Shown here: positions 1 to 9,254 of the stretch, piece by piece | Layout: every line of letters starts with the position of its first letter | How positions within the stretch are numbered: the first letter of the stretch is position 1 | Assembly (NCBI GenBank): GCA_028532985.1 | Contig: JANCIK010000009.1 | Coordinates: 2,418,001 to 2,482,000, forward strand | Source of the DNA: Stropharia rugosoannulata | Lineage: Eukaryota > Basidiomycota > Agaricomycetes > Agaricales > Strophariaceae | Direction of reading: 5' to 3' | DNA: 64,000 nucleotides | Program-made: the position numbers and the translations under genes | The notes under the pieces: model-generated | The model's database searches: none | Told to the model about the DNA's origin: nothing | Seen by the model: only the letters and a program-made list of their open reading frames with translations

Positions 1-288
1 ACTAATGATTCTTTTGCGTTGATTGCTGTTCTTGACCTTGCATGTTTTTCACTTTCACTGACATTTTGTTAAATTACGCACGACCAGACATAGCATAGTT
101 TTCACTGTAACTTGTTCTGCGTTTGCATTGTACATAAACGAAATTAATTGCGCAAAACTAGTCCCGTTATTTGGAATCTTGATTCATAGATTCTGTAACA
201 TTGAGTCGAGCAATCAAGTTTAAATATTTTGGATTTGAAGTCAGAACTATCATTCATGATCTGGTGACTTGCTGGAGATACTGGTCGT

Positions 289-684
289 TCATAACACGAC
301 CGCGTCTGCTTCGATTTCCACCCTCATATCCGAACTGACAAAGCTCACCCCGAAAATCATCGTTGCAGCGGGAGCGACATCACCAAATACTTCCTTCAGT
401 GCCTTGCTCACGCCCTCACCGTCTTTCTCCTGGTTCACAAACATCCGCAGACGCACAACATCGGTTTTCGCCCCTCCTAGCGCCTCAACGGCCTGCACGA
501 TCTCGGCGAATATCTTTATGGTCTGATCGTAGGCCGATTTAGGGGACAGGACCTTGCCCGTGGTCGTGTCGATGGAGGTTGTTCCGGACACGAAGATGAA
601 TGGCCCCTTGCGCACGGCGCGCGAGTAGCCAAACTTGTCCTCGTAAGGGTTGTTTGTTTTATGTCGCTGCATCTGGGTGGACAT
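289..684 (-). CDS. RidA/YjgF/UK114-family enamine/imine deaminase
   Basis: A single-exon frame of 131 residues, the usual full length of the RidA (YjgF/YER057c/UK114) family. These small trimeric proteins hydrolyse reactive enamine/imine intermediates such as 2-aminoacrylate, made by PLP enzymes. Visible family marks are the early GPFIFVSGTTS strand, the YDQT helix start, the central VVRLRMFVN segment, and the C-terminal MRVEIEADAVV strand, which holds the Arg and Glu expected of catalytically competent members. The start is the first ATG of the frame. No mitochondrial presequence is obvious, so it is probably cytosolic. Members of this family also sit in metabolite clusters, and the neighbour here is a terpene synthase, but that link is only proximity. 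Family confidence is high; the exact substrate is unknown. Confidence 0.9.
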   Translation of the reverse strand: MSTQMQRHKTNNPYEDKFGYSRAVRKGPFIFVSGTTSIDTTTGKVLSPKSAYDQTIKIFAEIVQAVEALGGAKTDVVRLRMFVNQEKDGEGVSKALKEVFGDVAPAATMIFGVSFVSSDMRVEIEADAVVL

Positions 685-1285
685 GATGAGGTCGATTGCC
701 TTGGCTTTGTAGAATGTGAGTCGTGAGCGTGGTTATGCAGTGGGTGCTGAGCGACTGACGTTAGGGGATTCTTGGTCTGTACAGGTAGCTCTTCTGCCAA
801 CAGACCTTTGCACTTCAATATTTATATGACTTCAAACATGACTCATGTAGGTACGTCCAACCCACCTACAGGTGGCCTTTCAAATCAAGTGCAGATCACG
901 TAGGATGATAAATTGACAATATACGTGTTGATCGTCTCCACGAAAAGGCAATAAATAGCCCACCACTCCTCCAACACTCCAGAGCACTCCTCGGCGAAGC
1001 TGAGCGAGTCGAGCTTCTATTCCCCAAACACCACATATGTGCTTGAAGCATGCTCAAGTTGTACACGCAAGTCCTCGTGCACCTCCACACTCCTTGGTTC
1101 AATTGAATTTAACCTCCAGTTCATACTAGTCTAATTTCTGTTCGTGTTCAGTTGGATTACTTCTACCAAGTTGGCAAACCATGATCTATGCCACTCGTGA
1201 AACTTACAGAAGCTACTCTTCCATAAACCGGTGAACCGTCTTCAGCAAGTTGCATAGTGCACTAGCTCGTTTTGAACCTACTGCC
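685..1285. other. intergenic region, no gene seen
   Basis: About 600 bp between the divergently read RidA gene and the terpene synthase locus. It presumably holds both promoters. I see only short non-conserved open frames, and no repeat or RNA gene. Confidence 0.5.
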
Positions 1286-2733
1286 ATGAAACTTGGCCTC
1301 GGACTTCAACTACTTGCCTGAGACCCTCCGCACATGTCGGCTTCGAGCTTGTATAGTCTGCATCCTTCGGCTTGTTCGTACCCGCTACCGTTGGCGCCTA
1401 TTCCGAAGGTCTCATTCAAACCTTGTTAACAGCGTCGCAAATAGCGCACATAAACTGTTGACCCGAATAGTCGCCCGCCGCAGCTCTGGAGATACTACTT
1501 GTCAAATCATATTCACTAAGAAGCAGATCCTCAGCACCTGGAGACCTGTCTTACATTTTTATATTGGGCCTTTGCTGTATGGCTGAAATATTCGATATCT
1601 TTTCACAGGATTTGTGACTAACTTGTATACTTATAGATAGACGACCTTTCGGACGAAGGTGACCTGCAAGCCGACCCGGACTCTGTCCTGGCAAGCGTCA
1701 ACATATGCAGACAGGCTTTATATAATATCGACGCCCCACCGCCTGCCCACCTATATGCAGCCATGACCCACAAGTAAGTAATTCCTCCATCCAACTATCA
1801 ACTTGGATAGTAATAATATTGTATCAGCCTTTTCCGACGCATTAAAGCTACAGCAAGTCCTGGTGCATGTTCAAGGTCGGTATGCCTTAGCCCGTGCTAT
1901 AGCGCAGACATTTATACTGGAACCATAAATTAGATTTATACGCGCATACCAAGCATTCAGCGAGTCCCAGATAAACCAGTCGCGTAGTCGCTCCGAGGAC
2001 AAATCGATTTCTGTTGAAGATTTCATTCTCTCTAGAAGAGCTACCATAGGCGCTGCGTTGGTCGAAGGTACGCTTTCCGAATCCATATTATTAGGTGCTA
2101 CATTGACATCTTCTAATACCGTTCATCAGCTATGGTCGAATATTCCTTGGACCTCGAAATTCCAGATTATGTTTTCGAGGATCCCATCGTAAAGGCTATG
2201 TCGGATGCAACTGCAGATATCATGGCCTGGCCTAATGTAGGTGTTTACACCTCTATAAATTAACATAAAAGGTATCTAACAATTGACTCGGTAGGATTTA
2301 TGCTCACTCAACGTACGTCCGCCCTCAAGATTCTGTACACCGCGACTAACTGGTTCCACAGAAAGAGCAGGCAGATAACGATTTCCAGAATCTGGTCTGT
2401 TGCGTTATGATCGAGCACAATGTCGAATTACAGGGCGCCGTCGACATACTAGCGAAAATGCTGGAAATGCGGGTCGATCAATATCTTGATTATAAGAAAA
2501 GACTCCCATCATTCGGAGAGGAAGTCGACTTCCAAGTCGGTATATATTACAGGGCTCTCGAACACTTCGTTCAAGGAACGCTTGTGTGGTTGTATATGAG
2601 TCCTAGTGAGTTTACATTTTTCCTTAGATGCTTATGAAGTTGACATCACTCAGGGTACTTCAGTGAGACCGAACGCATACAAACACTTGACTCGCGCGCG
2701 TTATCTCTCAACTTGAAACAGCCTTCTGAATAA
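1286..2733 (+). pseudogene. sesquiterpene synthase, 5' end disrupted
   Basis: Microbial class I terpene cyclase of the basidiomycete sesquiterpene synthase family, which cyclises farnesyl diphosphate. From about 1638 onward the exons splice cleanly. They encode the Asp-rich metal motif DDLSDEGDL, the RRIKATASPGACSRF segment, the second metal motif NDLCSLNKE (NSE triad, spread over three exons at about 2235-2368), and the C-terminal Arg-Tyr pair in SPRYFSETE before the stop. The 5' end is different. The FNYLPETLRT start-like segment (about 1302) is not in frame with the ATG at 1286. A GFEL-like piece lies in another frame followed by a stop. The SYSL and ADPQHLETC pieces (about 1510-1540) also lie in different frames. 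The spacing matches an intronless first exon, so I read these as frameshifts. Unrecognised tiny introns or sequencing errors are the alternatives. The family call is sure; pseudogene status is moderate. Confidence 0.65.
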
Positions 2734-2891
2734 CTAGCGGAGTGACTGGAAAACTATTAAGCGTTATATACTGTATGTCAATTTCAGATATGAAGAGGCG
2801 TTATAAGCTATGCTCTACACTCTTTTTGTATGACACTCCAAATATAATAGCCTGTAATTGACCGTACCCCACTATTTATGGACGAGGACAA

Positions 2892-4274
2892 TTAGCATGC
2901 ATATCCCCTCACGCTCGCAGAGAATGCTAAGAGATATATCAGAGCTGCGATGGCAGCAAATATGGTCACCCGTGCCAGGATTGGCTTTGGAGGTCGTACT
3001 GCCTGAGGGAAAAGAGACTTTGGAGGGCCTTTTGCACCAGCCGCGTCAATATCCGCAACTTCTTCCGCTGTTAAATCAGCTGCAGAAATTCATGGTATCG
3101 TCAGGAACAGGGATGTCTGGATAAATGTGCATTGGCTCACGAAGGTCGCCGACGGCATAATATTCTTCCAGGTGCTTTTTATTAGAGCTTGTTCTAAAGA
3201 AGGTGGGGTTACTTTGAGTTAAAGTTACAAGTGAATTGTATGCGTACGTGACTATCACTGCGCCTTTGGCCTTTACCCATAGGAATATGACTTGAGTAGG
3301 TGTGATACCTAACCGCTCAGCAGCCTTATTCAGCGGTTTGTCGACGGGCCCTCCAGGGAAAGTAGTGATGGGACTGAATGTACAGTAAGTGTCAACATGT
3401 AGTCAGAGGTATGACGAGAGCAATAAACTCACGCAAGACTTCCGTAGGCTTCTGTAACAATACCGTGTTTGGCGTGATAGTCGAGTAAGGGAGCGTTCTC
3501 GGAGATGTTGTACGGATGTAAACGAATCTAGGTAGTTTGTTACTTGAGAATAAAGTGGGTAATTCAGCATATTAAAACGTTGGACGTACCTGGTTCACGA
3601 CAGGCTTTGTTTTCGCTATCTTGTTAATTTTCTCAAGGTCGCTGATGCTGAAATTGCTGACGCCTATGTTTCTATATGTTGGGTCAGGGCTACTCGGCAC
3701 GATTGTTACGTTAACGCAACTCACTTGGCAAGGCCATCCTGCTGGATCTTTTCAAAGGTTCTCCAGGCCCCTTCATAGTCACCGTTCTCAATTGCCATCG
3801 GAGTATGTATGAGGTAGAGGTCCAGCTGCTTAATACCAATCTGTAAACGCAGTTAGCAGAGTGTGATGGCAACAGCGAGCATGAGTAAAGTACCTTGCTT
3901 AGACTTTCGTTTACGGCGTCGCGTATGTTCCCAAATCCCCATTTCGAGGTAATGAAGAAGTCGGACCTGCTGAGGCCACTTTCCTTGATAGCGATCCCAA
4001 GGCTCTCCTGGTTATTATAATCTAGACACGCCTGTTAGTCCAGACAATTATGGTGTCGAAGAATATAGAGTTACATTGCGCTGTGTCGAGGTGGCTGAAT
4101 CCAGTGTCAATGGCCTGCTCTATGTAGTGATGTATATCATGGCCCTTATTAACACTTCCCGAACCAAAAGCTATGGCGGGAATCTAGTAATACCTGGTGA
4201 GTAAGTAACAGAAGCAAGGCTGAACCAGGAGTGACCTTATTGCCGTTGTTCAGTAGAATATCAGCGAAGGGCAT
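2892..4274 (-). CDS. aldo/keto reductase with C-terminal membrane segment
   Basis: Multi-exon aldo/keto reductase (NADPH-dependent TIM-barrel oxidoreductase). Spliced exons give MPFADILLNNGNK.., GFSHLDTAQYY (catalytic Asp and Tyr), FITSKWG (Lys), LDLYLIHTP (His), NIGVSNF, the PITTFPGG loop and TPTQVIFLWV, ending in the AVGDLPDLTAEEVADID motif, so the catalytic tetrad is complete. After the barrel the last exon adds GPPKSLFPQ and then a stretch of about 20 hydrophobic residues (VTIFAAIAALIYLLAFSASV) before the stop. This suggests tail anchoring, which is unusual for a normally soluble family. The gene is convergent with the terpene synthase locus, about 160 bp from its stop, and divergent from the BTB gene 93 bp away, so those two share a short promoter region. 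The substrate is unknown; alcohol or ketone conversion of a terpene is conceivable but is inference. Confidence 0.85.
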
Positions 4275-4367
4275 CTCGAGGTTGGCTCAGGCGCACTCCG
4301 CGTATTGGTAAGACGTTGAAGATAGGGAGATAACCTGAGAATAGACGCATCCTGAGCGTTGTAACGT

Positions 4368-5930
4368 ATGGCACATTTCCAAGTCCGGCGTGAGACAGTT
4401 GCAGATATGAGTGACATCGTGCCGAGTGGCCTCCGCGCGGCAGGGGACGTACCGGCGGCAGCAGAGGATATGCTTGACCAGCCATATATATCTCGCATTT
4501 GCATGCCTGCGCCAAGAACCAGTACGCCAGAGGCAGGTCCATCAAACACGCCCCGCAAGCGTGCTCGATCTGATTCTGACCCCCCGGGCCTCCTTGGCCC
4601 TCCAGGTAAGATGTCCAAGCCGCACATCAACGACAGCAGTGTGAGCACTCTGCTACGTGCCCCCGCACAGAGACCATCGAGCGCGTCGACATTCTCCACC
4701 CCCGAAAGGGCTCTGCAAGCTCACAGAACGGCCAGGGGGCACGATGAGAACTATTATTTTGAGGACGGCAGCTGTGTGTTGCTGGTGGACAATGTTCTGT
4801 TTAACGTGCGCCAGTTTCCCCACATTTTGATTGCAGTTTGTGATCGTTGCCTGGGCGCTTCAAGGTGCACCGATCTATTCTAAGCAGAGATTCTTCAAGT
4901 TTTGGATCGATGTTTTCTTTACCGCAGGGGAATAATCAATCTGAAGGCAGCTCGGACGAGGTTCCCATCATGCTCTCAGGCGATACCGCGGAGGAGTTCC
5001 GCCATTTCCTATGGGCATTATACGCTTTGTAAGTCAAGGCAGTTAACGTTTGACCATATGCAAACCTGCTGCAGCCCGCCAGAACTGCGAATGGCAACAT
5101 CAAACGTCAATCATCTCATCAACATCGCAAAAGTATCGCACAAATACTCTTTCAAATCTCTCGAAACCTGGGCCCTGGATGCTATACAAGACTACGTCAA
5201 GCGCGAGCCTTCCCCGATCCTAAGCCCCAATCCCACAGAATCCGAGCCGCATTCAAAAGCCGTTGGCCAACAGGATACATCGCAGATGCTCACCCGTCTT
5301 ATCCGGCTCGCGCAGCTGTGCGAGCACGACCGTCTCCTCGCCACGATGGTAGCACTCCTGCGGCAGCTCATGAGCAACTCAGTGCAGTATGCATACCTGG
5401 CGATGAAGCTTGCGGATGAGCTAAACCTCCGCACCCTGCGTGGTGCGGCATACCTCGAGGTAATGCAGAAGGCGACTGTGGTGCGGAAGGCCATCGGCGG
5501 TGATCCTGGCACAGTCGAAGGCACTGTTGACACAGCGGGGCGGCTGGTCATCACGCGCACGCAGCAGCTGAAGTTACTGGCTGGTTACTATCGTCTTACG
5601 ACGACGTGGGACCGTATGCGGATGACCCCACTGCATTTTGAGCATTCGCATTCATGTAGCGCAACATGGCACCAACAGGGATGTACTCAGTCGTGGCTAG
5701 AGTTCTGGAAGGAGAAGACGCGGAGCGATCCCGTCATGAATCTCGGGCTTGCGGACGTTATTGGACGGTTGAAGCTTGTGCAAAAGGACTACGACCGCTG
5801 GGGGAGCGCAACATATATGCACCATGATTGTCGCATGAATGCAAAGAAAGCGATTGGAGATATGATCAAGCGGGTGGAAGAATCGCTGCCTGACTACTTC
5901 TCGGAGCCTGGAGACTTTGCAGAGGACTGA
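4368..5930 (+). CDS. BTB/POZ domain protein (copy 1)
   Basis: Three exons (4368-4805, 4865-5028, 5075-5930) give about 485 residues. A low-complexity N-terminal region with a basic PRKRARSDSDPP patch, which could serve as a nuclear signal, is followed by a BTB fold: YYFEDGSCVLLVDNVLFN, VHRSILSRDSSSFGSMF, and the GDTAEEFRHFLWALYA strand-helix. A helical region follows (NHLINIAKVSHKYSFKSLETWALDAI) that resembles the post-BTB helices of the large Agaricomycete BTB family. BTB proteins homodimerise and often act as Cullin-3 substrate adaptors or transcription cofactors; the partner is not evident here. The intron just before VHRS occupies the same position in the paralogue at 11634, supporting common descent. 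The C-terminal 200 residues carry no domain I recognise. Confidence 0.8.
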
Positions 5931-6292
5931 TTGCGACTTTGTACAGAATCTGTAACATCGTCTATATTTACTAACCTTCTTGTATCTATACATGCATATC
6001 TTGTATGATTGATGCCTTGCATATTCAAACTTCCCAAATTGCGGACTAACACATAGGGCGCGTTCGCAAAGCCTAATGTTTTGGGAATGTATTCGTTTCC
6101 TGTTGGTGTCCTATAACACTTGCACGTTCCACCCCAACTAAAGATGGAAGGGGGCGGCAGACAGACGCTATCCGCCATTTGCAGGACCATAGAGAATGCA
6201 AGGAATCGCTGCTAGAGGACTAAGATAACCCGAGAGTCGTTGTGAACTTATGTTTGGTGGCTCGTTGGTGAATGGGATCGTTCTTCTAATAA
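5931..6292. other. convergent 3' intergenic region
   Basis: About 360 bp between the stop codons of two convergent genes. It should hold their 3' untranslated ends and poly(A) sites. No repeat or open frame of note is seen. Confidence 0.5.
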
Positions 6293-7042
6293 TCATACTT
6301 TTCTAGCAGTTCCGTTACGACTCCGTTTGCCAGCGGTGGTGCCACTCAGCATGTTGTCCATGGACATGATAGAATACCGTCGCTCAGTCTCTGATGGCTC
6401 GCCAAAGTCGTTCCACGGTCCGTTAGCAATGTCAGGCCCCGTCGTGGCGGGCGGCCTACTCGACGGCTCCACGGGCTTCGTAATCTTGCCCATATGCGGC
6501 CCCGAGCTCAGGTTCAGCCCAGGCCCCATCATGCTCCGCATGAGCGCGTCGATGTCGTTCGTCACGGGCTGCACATCGAGCGCAGCCTTCGACCCGCGCA
6601 GCAGGATCTGCTCGAACAGCTCGTTCTCCCGCAGCTGCGCCACCTCGGCGCGCAGCTTCGTCATGACCAGCTCGTGCAACGCTACGCGTAGGTGAAAGTA
6701 GTCAGCACATCTTAGTCGGGCGTCCAGGAGGCTAGACGAACCTTTCTCCTCGGTTGGGTCCAGCTTCCTCTCAGTAATCCGCACGAGGCGTCCGTTGGAA
6801 TCTTTCACCGCCAGGAGAGGGTCGTCTTGAGCGGCCTTCTCCTCATCGCGAGGATGGTTCAGGCCTATCTGCTCGTGGCATTTCTTTTCGAACGCTGTTT
6901 GAGAGAGCTGGAACTCGCTATCGCTGTACGATGTCTGGTCTGCGCCGTACGATGTTCCTACCGATGACGCGGGCGACGGCGCGCGCAAAACGGGTTCGGC
7001 GTATTCAGTGTGATGAGCATGAGTAGGGACTGCAGAAGTCAT
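6293..7042 (-). CDS. conserved hypothetical coiled-coil protein
   Basis: I do not recognise a named family. The frame is open for 249 codons, but a 60-nt stretch at about 6682-6741 has a GT start, an ACTAA/GCTGAC branch-like site and a TAG end. Its length is a multiple of three. Removing it joins DPTEEK directly to ALHELVMTKLRAEVAQLREN, so a 229-residue spliced product is more likely than read-through. The N-terminal half is polar and Ser/Asp-rich. The centre (ALHELVMTKLRAEVAQLREN and on) is a charged heptad-like helix. The C-terminus is disordered with GPWNDFGEPSETERRYSIMSMDNML and a basic tail. Codon use and the clean frame argue for a real gene. Confidence 0.65.
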   Translation of the reverse strand: MTSAVPTHAHHTEYAEPVLRAPSPASSVGTSYGADQTSYSDSEFQLSQTAFEKKCHEQIGLNHPRDEEKAAQDDPLLAVKDSNGRLVRITERKLDPTEEKGSSSLLDARLRCADYFHLRVALHELVMTKLRAEVAQLRENELFEQILLRGSKAALDVQPVTNDIDALMRSMMGPGLNLSSGPHMGKITKPVEPSSRPPATTGPDIANGPWNDFGEPSETERRYSIMSMDNMLSGTTAGKRSRNGTARKV

Positions 7043-7128
7043 ATCTTAACGAACGGTTGCATTGCGGTAGCGTCAAGCATTCCTTTTGCAAGCATTACAT
7101 AATCGGCAAAATAAAGCTCTCGTCATCT

Positions 7129-7214
7129 GGTGCTATAGTGTAGTGGTTATCACTCGGGATTTTGACTTTCATAGATATCTTCCCGAAACCCAGGTTCGAA
7201 CCCTGGTAGCACCT
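7129..7214 (+). tRNA. tRNA-Gln (UUG), 14-nt intron
   Basis: The sequence folds as a tRNA. The acceptor pairs GGTGCTA with TAGCACC, the D arm is GTGTAGTGGTTATCAC, the anticodon stem pairs CGGGA with TCCCG, and the T arm is CCAGG-TTCGAAC-CCTGG. The anticodon loop TTTTGA+T places UUG at positions 34-36, which reads CAA. A short intron sits at the canonical place after position 37 (about 14 nt, beginning CTTTCATAG). Internal A-box and B-box (GGTTCGAAC) promoter elements are present. Confidence 0.93.
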
Positions 7215-8411
7215 CTGAACACGCTCTGTATAGTAATGCGTAAATTTTCTTCCGAATTTTTGCAATCAAAGTCTGCAGATGTACATTGTATAGCATACGT
7301 ATACAGTATACCATGTTACGTATGTCGCGTTTCGTGAAAATGTATAACACTAAAAGTTATTTAAAAGTTACGTTAAAACTTAACGGTACGGTGGGCGAGC
7401 GCTGCCAGCTTCGTTTGCAGTGCTCCTCCATCATTTCGTTTCGGAGTTGGCCCCACGCCAAGCATGTGTGGACGGCACACCGTACTGGCACATACAAGGC
7501 ATGTACCGAATACGAGACCGGCGCTCTCGGTAGTCGTTCTTGAGTGCGTGTCAAGCAAGATGAGTGCGTGCATGGATTGAATGCGTTGTGCGCCCCAAGT
7601 AACTACATGTTGTGCAGGCGTGCATTGAGCGCGCGTTGTGCAGACCCCTAATTTACCTTTTGATTCATGTCATTAAATTGACATTTAGTAGCTTCGAGTT
7701 CCACACTGGGCTTCTGCACTGAGCTATGATGTTGGAGAGTACACCAGTACCTAGTCACTATCATGTAAATTAAGCACGAAAACCCATGATGGATATTGTG
7801 AATCCTAAATGATATATTCAAAGATAATGTGGATGTACTTCATCATGTTAAGGAGCATGGTTGGAGCTGACTGTATCATAGAGAGTATAAGCAGGATTTT
7901 TTGTATCATTGCACGTTGACTTGGAGTAAATCTACATCAAATTTGTATCCTATGCCCAACACAACCGGAAAAAATCAGTATTCCAACTGCCGTGAGTTAT
8001 GTGAACCTAAGAGCACGGATTAATGACGAAATATATCCGATTATATTTGCTATGAGGAATACATTCTACATAGTACCATTCTACATGTAGTGTAGTAGTG
8101 CCATACAGCACTATGTGCGCTTGCGGTGCGGGTGGACCCACTGCGATATGACTATAGTTTTACCACGACGTTTGGCAACACGCGTGCCGTTAACATGCCG
8201 AGTCGGAGCTAACCGTGGCAGGCAACAGCCAAGCTCAACTGGCCGGAGGTAGCTCCATCACATCAGCTCCACATTTTAAACGAAGCTGGCAGTGCTCGCC
8301 CACCGTAACGGTTGAATTTTACCAAAAATTTAAATAAATAAAAATTGAAAAAAAGGCCTGCCCGCTTGCTTGATGGGCATCAGTTAGGCTCGTACCCAGT
8401 CTAGACATATA
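7215..8411. mobile_element. non-autonomous TIR element (about 7350-8345) and flanks
   Basis: A 29-bp inverted repeat with one mismatch lies at 7388-7416 (ACGGTGGGCGAGCGCTGCCA and on) and 8278-8306. Looser AT-rich pairing extends outward (TTATTTAAA at about 7350 and 8345). The roughly 0.9-kb interior has no convincing coding frame. It looks like an old non-autonomous DNA transposon. The outer ends are too diverged to assign a target duplication, so the superfamily is undetermined. Confidence 0.55.
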
Positions 8412-8505
8412 CAGTCGAATATGTCATAATGCATAGCGTCCGTTCCCTCCAAAAGTCTATGCATTATCACAAATATGCAATATGATACATGTAACGCATG
8501 TGTGA

Positions 8506-8945
8506 CTAATGTGACACCGTAACATTCCCGTTTGAGAACCAACTGTCGAGCGTCTTCTGCTTTACTTTCTTTATCTCCTCGATCTGCAAATGCGCCCGCA
8601 GCTTCCTCAAGCGTTCAGACAGATCAAAGGTGAAAGCGTTCCTTGAGTAAAAACAAGTGCTCCTTCCACACGAATTTTAAAATATTCAACTATCTCAGCC
8701 TGAGAGGCAGATGGGTGCTGGTTAATGTACTGAAAAACTTGCAGCCAGTCATTCAATGTGAGATTGCTACGACGTTCCTTGTCTATTGGCCGTGCCGATG
8801 TTTTTGGTGTATTTCTAGCAGCAGGTCCTCGACGCTTGACATCAGGCCGTGTTTTGGGAACAATGCGGGGTTTTCGAGTACGCTCGGTTCGCTCAGCAGG
8901 CATGGGAGAGTAAGAAATCACGGTCAAGTTCTGCTTTGCTGGCAC
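8506..8945 (-). pseudogene. truncated pogo-like transposase: DNA-binding N-terminus and PIP-box C-terminus
   Basis: The reading starts at an ATG near 8945 with a basic leader, then a helix-turn-helix of the pogo/CENP-B type: NLTLNDWLQVFQYINQHP, SASQAEIVEYFKIR, GALVFTQGTLS. Here the frame is lost. The sequence resumes in another frame with FDLSERLRKLRAHLQIEEIK and ends KQKTLDSWFSNGNVTVSH-stop. Q-K-T-L-D-S-W-F (8536-8559) matches the PCNA-interacting PIP box (Q-x-x-aliphatic-x-x-aromatic-aromatic). A PCNA-binding motif at the C-terminus is known for pogo transposase. The DDE catalytic domain that should lie between is missing, so this is an internal deletion derivative. Confidence 0.75.
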
Positions 8946-9254
8946 ATTAACTAAGAGAATGTCCGGAATAACAAAAGGAGATTTGATATAATATTGATAT
9001 GACTTTGATATGACTGTACTATGTGCTGGCGGACCATCGTCATGATCATTAGTTCGTCAGTGTCACATCAAGTCACACTTATTTTTAGAATGACGAACAT
9101 GTGGTTCAATCTCCGACAGCTTGCTCATCGCTGTCTCGTCAAGACTCAAGAGGCTTTGGAAATGCCCTAGTCACAGTTAGTAAGGAGTATCACTTAAGCG
9201 ATGTATATATTAGAGTATTAGACATGTCTATATACATATAAATAATCAACTAGT

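Noticed and set aside
1286..4274. Terpene synthase and aldo/keto reductase as part of one cluster with the polyketide synthase
   Set aside because: They lie more than 40 kb away, with housekeeping genes (SMC6, ribonucleotide reductase) in between.
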